A stretch of DNA of 64,000 nt from Sandaracinobacteroides saxicola (lineage in GTDB: Bacteria > Pseudomonadota > Alphaproteobacteria > Sphingomonadales > Sphingomonadaceae), in the NCBI RefSeq assembly GCF_014117445.1, contig NZ_CP059851.1, positions 2,790,001-2,854,000 on the forward strand, written 5' to 3'. Both the position numbers and the translations under genes were made by a program. Numbering within the stretch: the stretch's first letter is position 1; every line of letters begins with the position of its first letter. Shown piece by piece: positions 8,582-18,677 of the stretch. The notes beneath the pieces were generated by a model, which did not search any database, was not told the origin of the DNA, and was given only the letters and a program-made list of their open reading frames with translations.

Positions 8582-11500
8582 GACTGTGCTCGTGGCTGCG
8601 CGAGCTGCCTGTTGGCGTCAGCGCTGCGTCTTCTGCTAGCGCTCTTGACGCTCGCTATATTGCCTCGCGGGTGGGGCAGCAGCTGAGGTGGCTTGTTGTC
8701 GGTTTCGTCGCCTTGTGCGCAACGGGGCTGGTTTTAAGTTCAGTGGCAATGACGCAGGCGATAAAGCCGCTCGACGTTGAACAGGACGCGAATGGCGTCG
8801 ATGTCTTCACAGGACAAATTGAAACCCCCCTTCCAACGCTTTCAATTCCTGCCGCTCCCAACCTGCGTCTGCAAAGGGTTCAGGATTTACAACCCATACT
8901 CAATGGGAATATGGCATTTCCGCCTCCTGGGCAAATTGGTGAGGTAAGAACTTCTTATAGTGTAAATACAGGGGGCATTTCGTCTAATAGTTTTAGCTGT
9001 GTTCAAGAAAGTGATTGCAAGGCAAAAAAACAAGATGGATCGAGTCTGCAGGGATATTCAGGCCAGAGTTTAGATTATTATGAAGGAGGCACCGGTAGGC
9101 GAATTCAGTATGATGTTCGATTGGGTCCGCAAGGCACAATAATTCCTGGAACCGATTTTTCCTATTATCCTTCTTCTATTCAATTTCCTAGCGGCGAGAT
9201 TATCGGTTTTTTCTACGATAGCTACTCGCTGCCAGACGGTCGTATATATTACAGGCCGGCGAAGGTGCAAAGCAGCACGGGGTATACATTATCACTATCT
9301 TATGTTGGACAGACAGGCGGTCAAGCAAGTTGGTATTTTCTTGCGCAGGCGACAATCTTTCAGACGAGCAATCCGTCTGTCCCGCTCGCGCGATTCACAT
9401 ATTCCGGCGATACGATTACCGATCTCGGCGGACGCCAATGGATTTGCGCAGGTTGCCGCAACGCCGTAAACGAGCAAAGCATGGTATCCACAACCTCGCT
9501 GCGTTTGCCGGGCGAGGCGTCGGAGACACTTTCCGTTGCCGCGCAAAGCCCAGGGTTCACTCGGGTTGAGACTATAACGCGTGATGGTGTGTCTTCGACT
9601 TATTCCTATGTTCTCGGCAATTCAGGGGCATCACCCATCTCCAAAGTGACGGTGACCGGGCCGCTGGGCTTTTCGCGCGTGGTCAACATCTACGCAACGA
9701 ACATGCTCAGGCCCAGGATAACGTCCACGGTCGACTCGCTCGGCCGCACTACGACCTACAGCTATGACACTGGCGTCAAGTTGCTGAAAATCGCCTATCC
9801 TGAAGGCAATTCGGTCAATGTCGTCTATGGACTGCACAGCAATATCGTCGAACGCAGGCTGATTGCCAAGGCAGGATCGGGGCTTCCCGACATCGTGGAA
9901 ACCGCGAATTATACGTCCGATCCCTATTGCTATGGGGTGATATGCTCCCGGCCGAACTGGACGGTCGATGCGCTCGGGAGACAGACGGATTATACGTGGG
10001 ATCAAGTGACCGGCGATCTGCTGGTGAAGCTGGAACCGGCCGATGCCAATGGGCAGCGCCGCAAGACGATCAGCCAGTATTCGCTTGGCCGGCTGACGCG
10101 CGAACGGGTTTGCCTGACCAATGCCGCCGGCGCGGAACTCACCTGCGGCACATCCGCCGAACAGGTGCGCGAATTCACCTATCAGGGGCTTACCCCGTTG
10201 CAACTGACGGCGACGCAGACGGACGGCGCGGCGACGCAGGCCCTGACCACGACCTTCACCTATGACGCGGCCGGACGTCGGCTGTCCGCCGATGGGCCGC
10301 TGCCGGGCACCAATGACGCGACCTATTATCGGTATGACGTTCATGGCCGCCGAACCTGGGAAATCGGGCCGCTCGGCGTGAACGGCGTGCGCGCGGCCAA
10401 ACGGTTCACCTATCGCGACTCGGATGACAAGGTGGTGCTCACCGAGGAAGGCACGGTACCGGACGCCGGCAGCACGGCGTTGACCATCCTGACCCGCGCC
10501 GAAGTCTCCTATGACAGTCGCCGCAATCCAGAGCGCGAGGCCGTGGTCGCGTCCGGGACGACCCACAGCCTGACGCAGCGGACGTTCGACACGCGCAACC
10601 GGCTGGAATGCGAAGCCCGGCGCATGAACCCGGCGGCGTTCACCGCGCTGCCGGCGAGCGCCTGTACCCTGGGCACGCAGGGCAGTTTCGGCGCCGATCG
10701 CATCACCCGCAACGTCTATGACGCGGCCGGGCAACTGCTTCAGGAACAGCGCGCCTATGGCACGCCGCTCCAACAGAATTATGCCAGCTACAGCTATACG
10801 CTGAACGGCAAGCGCGCGAGCGTGACCGACGCAAACGGCAATCGCGCGGCGCTGCGTTACGATGGGTTCGACCGGCAGAACCGATGGGTGTTTCCCTCGC
10901 CCACCACCGTTGGTCAGGTGAACGAGGCCGACTATGAAGCCTATGGCTATGACGCCGCCGGCAACCGGACCTCGTTGCGCAAACGCGATGGCACCACCCT
11001 GACCTACGCCTATGATGCGCTGAACCGGGTAACGTTGAAGAGTGTTCCGACCTCGGCGACCGGCGCGCCGGGCTATGCGGTTTACTATGGCTATGACGTC
11101 GGCAACCGGCAGACGTTCGCGCGCTTCGGGTCAACTTCTGGTGCGGGTATTTCCAGCACTTATGACACGCTGGGGCGGTTGACCAGCACGACCAGTACGA
11201 TGGGCGGGTTCACGCGGACCCTGCAATATCAGTTGGACGTGGGCAGTCGGCGGACGCGGCTGACCTTTCCGGACGGCAATTTCTTCAGCTATGATTATGA
11301 CGCCGCCGGTCGTCTGACGGCTATCCGGGAAAATGGCGGGGCTGCGACCGCTTCGTTCAGCTATGACGGCTTTGGCCGCCGTTCAGCAACCGCGGTTCCC
11401 AGCGCCGCGACCAGCTTCAGCTATGATCCGGTGTCGCGCCTGTCTGGTCTTTCGCACGATTTGGCCGGCACGGCGTGGGATCACAGCCTTGGGTTCGCTT

Positions 11501-12804
11501 ACAACCCCGCCTCTCAGATCGTCACGCGCACGGCCTCGAACGATGCCTACGCCTCGACTGCGGCGGTGAATGTGAGCCGTGCTTACACGGTGAACGGCCT
11601 CAACCAATATACCGCTGCGGGTCCTGCGGTTTTCCTGTATGATGCGAACGGCAATCTGCGCTCGGATGGATCGACGACCATGGTCTATGATGCCGAGAAC
11701 CGTCTGGTGAGTGCGAGCGGCGCGCGGGTTGCGGCGCTGTCCTATGACCCGCTGGGCCGGCTGTTCCAGACGAGCGGTGGGGCGCCGGGGACGACGCAGT
11801 TCCTGTATGACGGCGATGAGCTGGTGGCGGAGTATGATGCGGCGGGTAGCTTGCAGCGGCGCTATGTGCATGGGGTGAATGTGGATGATCCGCTGCTGTG
11901 GTATGAGGGGGCGACCTTGGGCACCCGCCGCAGCCTGTTTGCCGATCATCAGGGGTCGATCATCGGCGTTGCGGACAGTGCCGGCGCTTCGGTTGGGATC
12001 AACGGCTATGATGCCTGGGGTCTGCCGAACCCGAACAACATCGGCCGGTTCCAGTATACCGGTCAGGCGTGGCTGCCCGAGCTGGGGATGTATCACTACA
12101 AGGCGCGGATCTACTCGGCGACGCTGGGACGGTTCCTGCAGACCGACCCGGTGGGCTACGACGACCAGGTCAACCTCTATGCCTATGTGGGGAACGATCC
12201 GGTCAATAAGACCGATCCTACGGGGATGACGGAATGCCCAGGCTCTCGAGTGTGTATGGGTCAAGAGCGCAAGGAAATGAGAGAACGGCAACGCGAAGGA
12301 GCTGCGAAAAGTCAACTTATGGGAACACTTTCGCAGGCTCGTTCGGGACAGACTGCCGTTACAGCAGTAGCTATGGCCGCAGCTTCTCGTGGGTTAGCAG
12401 GGTCCGCGGCTCAATCGGCTGCCGACTCGATCAAAGGCATGGGCAAGACTATGGGCATTGCAGGAACCGCCCTGGCCGTTGGCAGTGAGACGATGCGTGT
12501 GAAGGATGAAATTTCCAATGGAAAGGACGCTAGCTCTGCCGTAGTTGGCGCGGCTGGTCGTACCGCCACCACCGGAGCTGTGGCGCTTGCGGGAGCGAAA
12601 GCTGGGGGAGCGTTAGGTCTCGCCATTGCTGGGCCGCCTGGTGGCGCGGCGGGAGCAGTTGTTGGCGCTGCTGCTGCCGGATACGCATCGGACAAAACTG
12701 GCGCGACTGATAGCGGGGGGCGTGCGGCGGAAAGAGCATTTCAATGGGTTAAGGATAATCCTCCCGACTATTTTCCTAGCATGAATCTTATGGGGCCGCC
12801 ATGA
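8572..12804 (+). CDS. RHS-repeat protein 1 with variable C-terminal (toxin-like) tail
   Basis: 1,410 residues. A hydrophobic segment at about 40-60 could be a signal/anchor; an in-frame GTG at 8671 would place it at the N-terminus. From about 400 to 1,150 there are many YD repeats (for example [31 protein letters not shown]). The RHS-associated core ends at residue 1218 with [13 protein letters not shown] and [11 protein letters not shown]. The last 192 residues are unrelated to the repeats: a charged start ([13 protein letters not shown]), then Ala/Gly hydrophobic stretches ([19 protein letters not shown]) resembling a glycine zipper. In polymorphic toxins the repeats form a shell enclosing such a tail. 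A membrane protein gene overlaps its end by 4 bases, as expected for immunity. Toxin activity is inferred. Confidence 0.85.
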   Translation: MQLRLCSWLRELPVGVSAASSASALDARYIASRVGQQLRWLVVGFVALCATGLVLSSVAMTQAIKPLDVEQDANGVDVFTGQIETPLPTLSIPAAPNLRLQRVQDLQPILNGNMAFPPPGQIGEVRTSYSVNTGGISSNSFSCVQESDCKAKKQDGSSLQGYSGQSLDYYEGGTGRRIQYDVRLGPQGTIIPGTDFSYYPSSIQFPSGEIIGFFYDSYSLPDGRIYYRPAKVQSSTGYTLSLSYVGQTGGQASWYFLAQATIFQTSNPSVPLARFTYSGDTITDLGGRQWICAGCRNAVNEQSMVSTTSLRLPGEASETLSVAAQSPGFTRVETITRDGVSSTYSYVLGNSGASPISKVTVTGPLGFSRVVNIYATNMLRPRITSTVDSLGRTTTYSYDTGVKLLKIAYPEGNSVNVVYGLHSNIVERRLIAKAGSGLPDIVETANYTSDPYCYGVICSRPNWTVDALGRQTDYTWDQVTGDLLVKLEPADANGQRRKTISQYSLGRLTRERVCLTNAAGAELTCGTSAEQVREFTYQGLTPLQLTATQTDGAATQALTTTFTYDAAGRRLSADGPLPGTNDATYYRYDVHGRRTWEIGPLGVNGVRAAKRFTYRDSDDKVVLTEEGTVPDAGSTALTILTRAEVSYDSRRNPEREAVVASGTTHSLTQRTFDTRNRLECEARRMNPAAFTALPASACTLGTQGSFGADRITRNVYDAAGQLLQEQRAYGTPLQQNYASYSYTLNGKRASVTDANGNRAALRYDGFDRQNRWVFPSPTTVGQVNEADYEAYGYDAAGNRTSLRKRDGTTLTYAYDALNRVTLKSVPTSATGAPGYAVYYGYDVGNRQTFARFGSTSGAGISSTYDTLGRLTSTTSTMGGFTRTLQYQLDVGSRRTRLTFPDGNFFSYDYDAAGRLTAIRENGGAATASFSYDGFGRRSATAVPSAATSFSYDPVSRLSGLSHDLAGTAWDHSLGFAYNPASQIVTRTASNDAYASTAAVNVSRAYTVNGLNQYTAAGPAVFLYDANGNLRSDGSTTMVYDAENRLVSASGARVAALSYDPLGRLFQTSGGAPGTTQFLYDGDELVAEYDAAGSLQRRYVHGVNVDDPLLWYEGATLGTRRSLFADHQGSIIGVADSAGASVGINGYDAWGLPNPNNIGRFQYTGQAWLPELGMYHYKARIYSATLGRFLQTDPVGYDDQVNLYAYVGNDPVNKTDPTGMTECPGSRVCMGQERKEMRERQREGAAKSQLMGTLSQARSGQTAVTAVAMAAASRGLAGSAAQSAADSIKGMGKTMGIAGTALAVGSETMRVKDEISNGKDASSAVVGAAGRTATTGAVALAGAKAGGALGLAIAGPPGGAAGAVVGAAAAGYASDKTGATDSGGRAAERAFQWVKDNPPDYFPSMNLMGPP

Positions 12805-13271
12805 CTAATATAATATCAATTGGTCACGCAAATCGTAAATTGTTGCCCACTGTCATATTGTCTATCATATTGTTTTTTGTATTGCCTTTTTCATTTATGG
12901 GCGATCCATACCAAATGATCAATTCCATACTGCATGGAGATCGAATGTGGGCGTTAATTCTCATCGTGCTAATCGGTCAAGTTTATTTCTTTATTGTTGG
13001 ATCGCCTCTTGTGTATTCAATATTTAACAGATGTATCATTATATACTATAAGAACAATAATATTGTATTTGGTTATCCAAAATATTTATCTTGTTCAGTA
13101 GATGACGTTATTGATATTCATGTTCGATCTTGGAAAGGTTTCCTATCAACAGGATCATACGGCGTACTAGTTCTTAAGAATGGGACGGAACATTTTATTC
13201 CCATTTTGCTCATAAGGGAATCGGCGGACGAGATGATGGACAAAATCAGAAATCTAAAATCAAGGGCATAA
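12801..13271 (+). CDS. Putative immunity protein for RHS 1 (membrane protein)
   Basis: 156 residues. Two hydrophobic segments (about 14-34 and 49-75) are followed by an 80-residue soluble part that looks beta-rich and ends in a charged helix ([14 protein letters not shown]), reminiscent of a bacterial PH-type layout. The start ATG overlaps the RHS 1 stop. The DNA is strikingly A/T-rich compared with the surrounding genes, typical of recently acquired toxin-immunity cassettes. No family was recognised; the immunity role is inferred from position and from the membrane-active appearance of the adjacent tail. Confidence 0.6.
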   Translation: MTNIISIGHANRKLLPTVILSIILFFVLPFSFMGDPYQMINSILHGDRMWALILIVLIGQVYFFIVGSPLVYSIFNRCIIIYYKNNNIVFGYPKYLSCSVDDVIDIHVRSWKGFLSTGSYGVLVLKNGTEHFIPILLIRESADEMMDKIRNLKSRA

Positions 13272-13330
13272 ATGATTCGATTTTTGACAATAAAGACGCA
13301 TAAGTTGTTTTGCTTTTTGACCACCACCCT

Positions 13331-13512
13331 CAATCAATATACCGCTGCGGGTCCGGCGGTTTTCCTGTATGATGCGCATAGCAATCTGCGCTCGGATGGA
13401 TCAACGACGATGGTCAAGACGCAAGAGAACCGGCTGGAGAGCGCGAGCGGTACGCATACAGCGGCGCTGGCCCGAAGCCGGCTTTGACACCGGTCTATGA
13501 CCGGCTGGGTCA
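13331..13512 (+). pseudogene. Orphan RHS core fragment
   Basis: A degenerate copy of bases about 11601-11760 of RHS 1, read in an open frame that starts at 13272 right after the immunity stop. It encodes [19 protein letters not shown] and SDGSTTMV, matching RHS 1 residues around 1010-1050 with scattered substitutions. Near its end (about 13460-13490) the match is interrupted by unrelated bases before resuming at CTATGACCGGCTGGG. There is no RHS junction or toxin tail after it. It looks like debris from an earlier RHS rearrangement. Confidence 0.75.
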
Positions 13513-13533
13513 CTCACCCCTTAATCGCGCGCG

Positions 13534-13902
13534 TCATCGCGGCGGCGGCACCGAGGCGCCAGCGTAGGGATCGGCTGAGGGCGTGTCTGGACGCCGCGGC
13601 AACTTGTCAGGGATCGTCACACCCGCCGATACCGGGACAGGCGCCGGCGGCACAGCATCGCCACCCGCGGCCTCCCGCAATCCGCGGGCCAGTTGCGGCG
13701 CGCCGAACAACAGCACACAGCCCAGCAGAACCTGGCCGGCTCGCCGCACCGACACATGCCCGCCCAGCATCGCCAACCCCACCAGCGCGATGGAGATGGT
13801 GCCGAGCGCAACTGCGAACGGCCCGGTCAGCAGCGCCTCGATCCAGCGCGCGTCCGCCAGCAGCACGCTGGCGGCAGGCGGGTCTGTGAGGCGCTGCGTC
13901 AT
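13534..13902 (-). CDS. Second VirB2-like protein at the 3' end of the VirB operon
   Basis: 122 residues. Residues about 17-75 (ARWIEALLTGPFAVALGTIS ... LLGCVLLFGAPQLARGL) align by eye with the pilin-like VirB2 at the other end of the operon (ARWIQGTLLGAF ... ILGCFILFGAASIVAGI). Unlike that protein it lacks an obvious signal peptide and carries a proline-rich C-terminal tail of about 40 residues. It overlaps the virB11 stop by 4 bases. It could be an alternative pilin, a pilus cap, or a membrane adaptor. Confidence 0.7.
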   Translation of the reverse strand: MTQRLTDPPAASVLLADARWIEALLTGPFAVALGTISIALVGLAMLGGHVSVRRAGQVLLGCVLLFGAPQLARGLREAAGGDAVPPAPVPVSAGVTIPDKLPRRPDTPSADPYAGASVPPPR

Positions 13903-14915
13903 GCGGAAAACGGCCGGTCGGGGGAGCCGCGCGTCGCTGCCCCCGCGTCGCGGTTGAACGACAGCTCGCTGACATATCGATTCCCGCCATGCCGCGCCAG
14001 GTGAACGTACACATCAATACTGGCACGCACATAGTCGGCGACATCGGCGCGGCTCAGCCGGCTGCCGCTTTCCAGCACCAGCAGCGCCAACTGCTCGACC
14101 GCGCGGGCGGGGCTGTCAGCATGAATGGTGGTCATCGATCCCTGGTGCCCGGTGTTGACCGCGCGCAGGAAGGTGAAGGCTTCCGGCCCGCGCAATTCGC
14201 CCAGGATGATGCGGTCAGGGCGCATGCGCAGCGCCGCGGTCAACAGGTCGTTCATGTCGATCCGTGCCTCCCCCATCCCGCCGCGCGAAGCGAGGAGACC
14301 GACGGCATTGGCATGGGTCAAGGCGATCTCGGGCGTGTCCTCGATCAGGATCAGCCGCTCGTCAGCGTCGACCTCCCGCAGCAAGGCGTTCAGAAACGTC
14401 GTCTTGCCCGTTGAGGTCCCACCGGAGATCAGGACGTTCAACCGGCGGCTGACCGCATCCTTCAACTGCTGCGCCTGGTTCCCACCGGCGGCATATCCCG
14501 GGCCGCTCGACAAGCCTGCCCGTGAAGGCAAAAACCAACTTTGCGATTGATAGTCGTCGATCCCGACCTCGCGCGCCTGATGCTTGCGGATCGCGATCGC
14601 CATGTCGCCACGTGTCGCGGAGGGTGCAACGAACTGTGCACGCGCTCCATCGGGAAGCATTGCGGACAGCAGCGGTTGTGCGCGGCTGATCCCCTGTCCG
14701 GTCAAGGCAGCGACCTGTTCGGACATGCGGGCCAGCAGTGCAGCCGTCAGCGATGGCATGTCATGGCGTTCGACCTTGCCGCCCAGCGTTTCGGTCCACA
14801 GTTCGCCGGGGCGGTTGATGTAGAGGTCGGTTATATCGCCGCGTGCCAGATAGGGATCGAGCGGTGCGAGGGCCTGCGCAAGATAGATGCCCACGCCTTT
14901 GGACTGAGTGTTCAC
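13899..14915 (-). CDS. virB11: VirB11 secretion ATPase (second system)
   Basis: 338 residues. Walker [10 protein letters not shown] at 165-173, acidic box LILIEDTPE near 191-199, and the block RIILGELRGPEAF with downstream GHQGSMTTIHA, the histidine box of the family. It differs in sequence from TrbB, the VirB11 of the conjugation system. As a cytoplasmic hexamer it would switch the VirB machine between pilus building and substrate export. It overlaps virB10 by 4 bases. Confidence 0.93.
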   Translation of the reverse strand: MNTQSKGVGIYLAQALAPLDPYLARGDITDLYINRPGELWTETLGGKVERHDMPSLTAALLARMSEQVAALTGQGISRAQPLLSAMLPDGARAQFVAPSATRGDMAIAIRKHQAREVGIDDYQSQSWFLPSRAGLSSGPGYAAGGNQAQQLKDAVSRRLNVLISGGTSTGKTTFLNALLREVDADERLILIEDTPEIALTHANAVGLLASRGGMGEARIDMNDLLTAALRMRPDRIILGELRGPEAFTFLRAVNTGHQGSMTTIHADSPARAVEQLALLVLESGSRLSRADVADYVRASIDVYVHLARHGGNRYVSELSFNRDAGAATRGSPDRPFSA

Positions 14916-15994
14916 TGGGCGGCCGCCTCTACCGCGGTGAAATCGAGATCACGCACGACAAACACGGCGATGCTCGTTCCTTGCCGGACATGCAGTGTCG
15001 GCTTGGGCGGCGGACCAACCAGGCTGGACGTCACCGACTGTGTCGCCGGCAGTGCCACGACGACTGCGCCATCCGACAGAGCGCGCGCGGCGGCGAAGCT
15101 GCCGAAGTCCAGTGTCGATTGCAGCAGGGCGCCCCCGAAACGCTCCAGAAAATGCGTGTCGACACGACCGCCGATACCGGCGCGGCCCAGCGGGTCCGAC
15201 GCGGGAGAGTCAAGGTCGATGGTGGCGCCATCCGGGCGGACCAGGCGCACCCATTGCACGTTGGCGCGCTTCTGACCGGGGGCGAGTTCGCCGCGATAGA
15301 CGCCAAACAATCGGCTGCCGCGCGGGATGAGCACCCGATTGCCCAGCAGATTCTTGACGTCCATTGACACGAGCGCCCGTGCCTGACCGGGCTGTGTGGA
15401 GTCCAGCGCGGTTTCCAGTACGGCCTTGATCAATGTTCCCTGCGGGATGACCGTTGCCTTGTCTGTGGTGCGCCCCGTGCGTGCGCGAGCAACCGTGGAG
15501 CTGGATATGGGTGACGACGCGCCGGCAGGCTGCACGGCTGCTGCCGATGGAGCCGCGGATGACGCTTCTCCAGCATCAAAGACGATGGCAGGGCTGGCCT
15601 TCGGTTGCTCTGGCGGCAGCGTTCTTTGCGGCGTTGTTGGAATTTGTGGGGGTACGACAGGGATCGGGGTGAGTATAGCTGGTGGCGTGACAGGTGGGGT
15701 CATCGAGGGAGCAGCAATAGGCCCAGTTGGAGGTGGTTGGGGTGGAACTGCGATCAGGTCTGGTGGGAGAGACAAGGGCGGGATTGTCTCGGAAGAGGAG
15801 ATCGGCAGGTCTTCATCGGGCACTGCCGCAGCTGGGGTCTGGAGCTTCTGTCGTTCTGCGCCTAGGGTCGCGAACACGACCAGGCCGAGCAACAGGACGA
15901 CAGCCAGACCGATCCACAATGGCCGGTTTCCAGCATTGCGACCCACCAACGGTCGGATGTCCTGACTATTGAGATCTGGCCTTGCCGCGGGCAT
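14912..15994 (-). CDS. virB10: VirB10 envelope-spanning channel protein (second system)
   Basis: 360 residues. A short cytoplasmic tail, one membrane helix (about 25-45), then a long proline-rich spacer (about 60-130), and a C-terminal VirB10/TrbI beta domain with motifs such as IPQGTLIKAVLETALDSTQPG, NRVLIPRGSRLFGVYRGE and the antenna-like hydrophobic region near 290-310. VirB10 links inner and outer membranes. The spacer length and core domain are usual for the family. It starts 3 bases after virB9. Confidence 0.92.
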   Translation of the reverse strand: MPAARPDLNSQDIRPLVGRNAGNRPLWIGLAVVLLLGLVVFATLGAERQKLQTPAAAVPDEDLPISSSETIPPLSLPPDLIAVPPQPPPTGPIAAPSMTPPVTPPAILTPIPVVPPQIPTTPQRTLPPEQPKASPAIVFDAGEASSAAPSAAAVQPAGASSPISSSTVARARTGRTTDKATVIPQGTLIKAVLETALDSTQPGQARALVSMDVKNLLGNRVLIPRGSRLFGVYRGELAPGQKRANVQWVRLVRPDGATIDLDSPASDPLGRAGIGGRVDTHFLERFGGALLQSTLDFGSFAAARALSDGAVVVALPATQSVTSSLVGPPPKPTLHVRQGTSIAVFVVRDLDFTAVEAAAQ

Positions 15995-15997
15995 TCG

Positions 15998-16693
15998 TCA
16001 GCGCCTTTCGGCGGGCCGATCGACCCTTTGCGCAGTGGCACGCTGGCCATCGAGCCGAAAAATGATCGTTTTGGGGTGGCCCTCCACGATGAAGCGATCA
16101 TTCTGCATTTCGCCGTTCACCAGTGCCTCGGTACCGTCATCGGTGACCTGGAAAACTGCAGGCAATGGCACGGCCTTGTCCCAGCTGATTGCGGTGTTTT
16201 CGCCGATCTGCTCGATCCGCGCGGGACGGATCGTGCGACTGCCGCGAATACGATAGGTGAAGGACACGGTCGGCGAACTTTTGTCCGATGCGCCAACATT
16301 TGCCGGAAGGGGGTAGACGAAGCGCACGGCATAGGCCGGCATGACGAGGCCTCCGCCGGCGCGGAGCCTCATGAGATATGTTCGGGCATCGGTGACAACC
16401 GTGAGATTACTTTCCGCTCCCGAAAGCGCCTTGATGAAAATAGCGTCCGCCCGCTTCGTCGGTGTGACCGCCCAAGCGGCACTGTCACCGAGCGCAATAG
16501 TCTCTACCCGTTCGCTGCTGCTGAAGCTCACCATGACGGCGGTTCCGGCCGTCAGTTCGAGTTCCACAACCTGATTCGGTTCGAAGCTGACGATTTGCAC
16601 TCTGGGATCGCCGGGACCCGGTACTGGTCGGGTTTGTGCGCAGGCACCCGCCGCGACACAGAGAGCCGTAAACAGGATTGCCTCACGCATCAT
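15998..16693 (-). CDS. virB9: VirB9 outer-membrane core protein (second system)
   Basis: 231 residues with a signal peptide (hydrophobic residues 5-18, ending GACAQ). The cysteine in AAGACAQ could be a lipobox, but the context is not convincing. The mature part has the VirB9 pattern: IVSFEPNQVVELELTAGT, then LTVVTDARTYLMRLR, then a C-terminal domain with SYRIRG-like FTYRIRGSRTIRPARI. VirB9 builds the outer-membrane ring with VirB10 and normally VirB7, for which no gene was seen. Confidence 0.9.
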   Translation of the reverse strand: MMREAILFTALCVAAGACAQTRPVPGPGDPRVQIVSFEPNQVVELELTAGTAVMVSFSSSERVETIALGDSAAWAVTPTKRADAIFIKALSGAESNLTVVTDARTYLMRLRAGGGLVMPAYAVRFVYPLPANVGASDKSSPTVSFTYRIRGSRTIRPARIEQIGENTAISWDKAVPLPAVFQVTDDGTEALVNGEMQNDRFIVEGHPKTIIFRLDGQRATAQRVDRPAERR

Positions 16694-17496
16694 CGTTGAA
16701 CAGTGTTCGAAACGGGCGGGGGCAAAGGTGTAGTCGAAGAGGAGGAGGGCGCGACCACACCCGTATTTGCATTGGCGCCCGGCGTGGACTGGCGCTCTCC
16801 GTCCGCAGCGGATTGCGACGGCGTCTCGGCATTGCGGCGGTAGCTTGTCACTTGAAAACCCAACGGATTGATGAAACGGTCTTCAACAGTCATCGGGCCG
16901 TTGGAGAAATTGTAGCGAACGATGGCCACCCAGTAACGTGGCAATTGTACCGCGCCATTTTGATCGCGGCGTATGGTTTCAAAGCGAACTAGCGCGGTCG
17001 TTTCGTCCAAAGACGATATTGAGCGCACACGCGATTCGATAGTGGATCCGCGGGGGAGCGCCACGAGAGGACTATTTGGGTTGGAAGCCTGGAGTGCTGC
17101 GGAATAAACCGTTCGCACACGTCCATTGGACCATAGCATCACACGTCGATAGTCCTGCTTGACCGTGGCACGGTCGAAGCCTTCCCGCGCGGTTACATAT
17201 TGTGCAAGAAACGAACGCGTGAGCGCTGCGTCGGGCGCGATCCGCGGATTGTCGGTCGGGTCCAATGCCTGGACATATCCCGTATGACGATCAACGAGCA
17301 AAGTGTAAGGGACAACAGTCTTGAGCGGCAGCATGATCACGACGGCAATGCCGAGGATCAACGCGATCCCGCTGGCAATAAGCGCAATCAACCACGCAAA
17401 CCGCTGCGATCTCAAAGCTGACTCAAAGCCATCGTTTTTCCAACTGGCCGCCGCCTGAAAATTGGATTGAACGGCGTCGCGTGCTTCCGGCAACAT
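16690..17496 (-). CDS. virB8: VirB8 inner-membrane scaffold (second system)
   Basis: 268 residues. Cytoplasmic N-terminus, one membrane helix at about 33-56, then the periplasmic VirB8 domain with VVPYTLLVDRHTGYVQ and FLAQYVTAREGFDRATVKQDY, which are typical. The last 50 residues are a low-complexity Ser/Pro-rich tail (APSSSSTTPLPPP), an extension not always present. It overlaps both neighbours in the operon. Confidence 0.92.
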   Translation of the reverse strand: MLPEARDAVQSNFQAAASWKNDGFESALRSQRFAWLIALIASGIALILGIAVVIMLPLKTVVPYTLLVDRHTGYVQALDPTDNPRIAPDAALTRSFLAQYVTAREGFDRATVKQDYRRVMLWSNGRVRTVYSAALQASNPNSPLVALPRGSTIESRVRSISSLDETTALVRFETIRRDQNGAVQLPRYWVAIVRYNFSNGPMTVEDRFINPLGFQVTSYRRNAETPSQSAADGERQSTPGANANTGVVAPSSSSTTPLPPPVSNTVQR

Positions 17497-18677
17497 CAGC
17501 GTATGCTTCGCGTGGATGCGACAAGGGAAACGCGGCGAACGGTCCTTCGGTGCCCTTGACCGAGCGGTGTAGGCGGCCGAGTTGCCAGCGGCTCTCGACG
17601 CATGTCGGCGTTCGGCAAGCGATCACCCACCAAGAGGGCACGATTCGCTGCACCGGAGGCAAGGTTCGCTGTAAGGAGCGATGAGGCATTGGCTTGCACC
17701 GCTGCATTCCGCTCAGTTTCGCTTGCCCGCTGGGAACCGGTGGTTCGCGCTTCTCCAAAATCGTGCTGCCGTCGATCGCTGAGCGTCCATCGGGGCGCAA
17801 AAGCTAAGTTGGGGATGCCGAGTGCGACCTTGATGGCAACGAGGATCATGCCGACCGCAACAACGGCAAAGGCGACCGTGACGATCATCAGCTCGATGGG
17901 CGCCGATGGCGTGGGAATATCCCCGGCGCGTAGCGCGAGGATATTCGTGAGCCAAGGCTCGAGGAATGCAAGCGTCACGCTTAGGACGAGCGTGATGCCG
18001 AGCGATCCCAGAGCCGTTGCAATAAGCATGCGCAACCACCCCGTGAAGATGCTTCGCGTGGCATCAAATAGCAGCAAGCCCGCGACCAGCGGTGAAATCG
18101 CCAACAAGAGGCCGGCTGCCAAACGTACCAGCCCGAGGGCGCCGACGGTGCCGACGAGGTAGAACGACCGCGAAATCCCAAACGCCACATCGTCGGCGAG
18201 CGGGATGTGCGCAGACGGCTGTTCGATCACGATGTTCGGACTGCGCGTGCCAGCACTTGTGAACGCGACCATGGCATCGTCGACCGCTTGCAGCCGATCG
18301 ACCAAGCCAGCCGCACCGCCCAGCCCCGACGGTGAGGAAATGACATCCAGCAGCTCCCCCGGTCCGCGCAGCACAATATTATAGACTACCAGCTGAAACG
18401 CTGCCCAGCTGGTAGCAAGTGCGAGCACGATACCCAGCTTCACAGCGACGGGGACGAGCACGCCGGCACCCAAAGGCTCACCCGCCAACAGGCGCAGGCC
18501 CAGCACGGCTATGAAGATGGTAACGAGGATCGTCAGCACTGCACCCGCGGGCGAGCCGGGATCGGACAGCGCGGCAAAGCCGCCGGCGCCGATATTAAGC
18601 GTCTGGCAGTCGATGAAGTCGAGCACGCCCTTGAGGAAGCCAGCGCCGGTGCCAGGAACCGTGCAACTGCTCCCCAT
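17496..18677 (-). CDS. virB6: VirB6 polytopic channel protein (second system)
   Basis: About 393 residues from the ATG at 18677, which overlaps the virB4 stop (TGATG); an upstream in-frame ATG at 18707 lies inside virB4. Five to seven hydrophobic segments are seen, among them AVLTILVTIFIAVLGLRLLA and LGIVLALATSWAAFQLVVYN. The order helix-loop-FQLVVYNIVLRGPGEL fits TrbL/VirB6. The C-terminal 100 residues are hydrophilic. VirB6 forms the inner-membrane passage and is often substrate-adapted. Confidence 0.88.
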   Translation of the reverse strand: MGSSCTVPGTGAGFLKGVLDFIDCQTLNIGAGGFAALSDPGSPAGAVLTILVTIFIAVLGLRLLAGEPLGAGVLVPVAVKLGIVLALATSWAAFQLVVYNIVLRGPGELLDVISSPSGLGGAAGLVDRLQAVDDAMVAFTSAGTRSPNIVIEQPSAHIPLADDVAFGISRSFYLVGTVGALGLVRLAAGLLLAISPLVAGLLLFDATRSIFTGWLRMLIATALGSLGITLVLSVTLAFLEPWLTNILALRAGDIPTPSAPIELMIVTVAFAVVAVGMILVAIKVALGIPNLAFAPRWTLSDRRQHDFGEARTTGSQRASETERNAAVQANASSLLTANLASGAANRALLVGDRLPNADMRREPLATRPPTPLGQGHRRTVRRVSLVASTRSIR

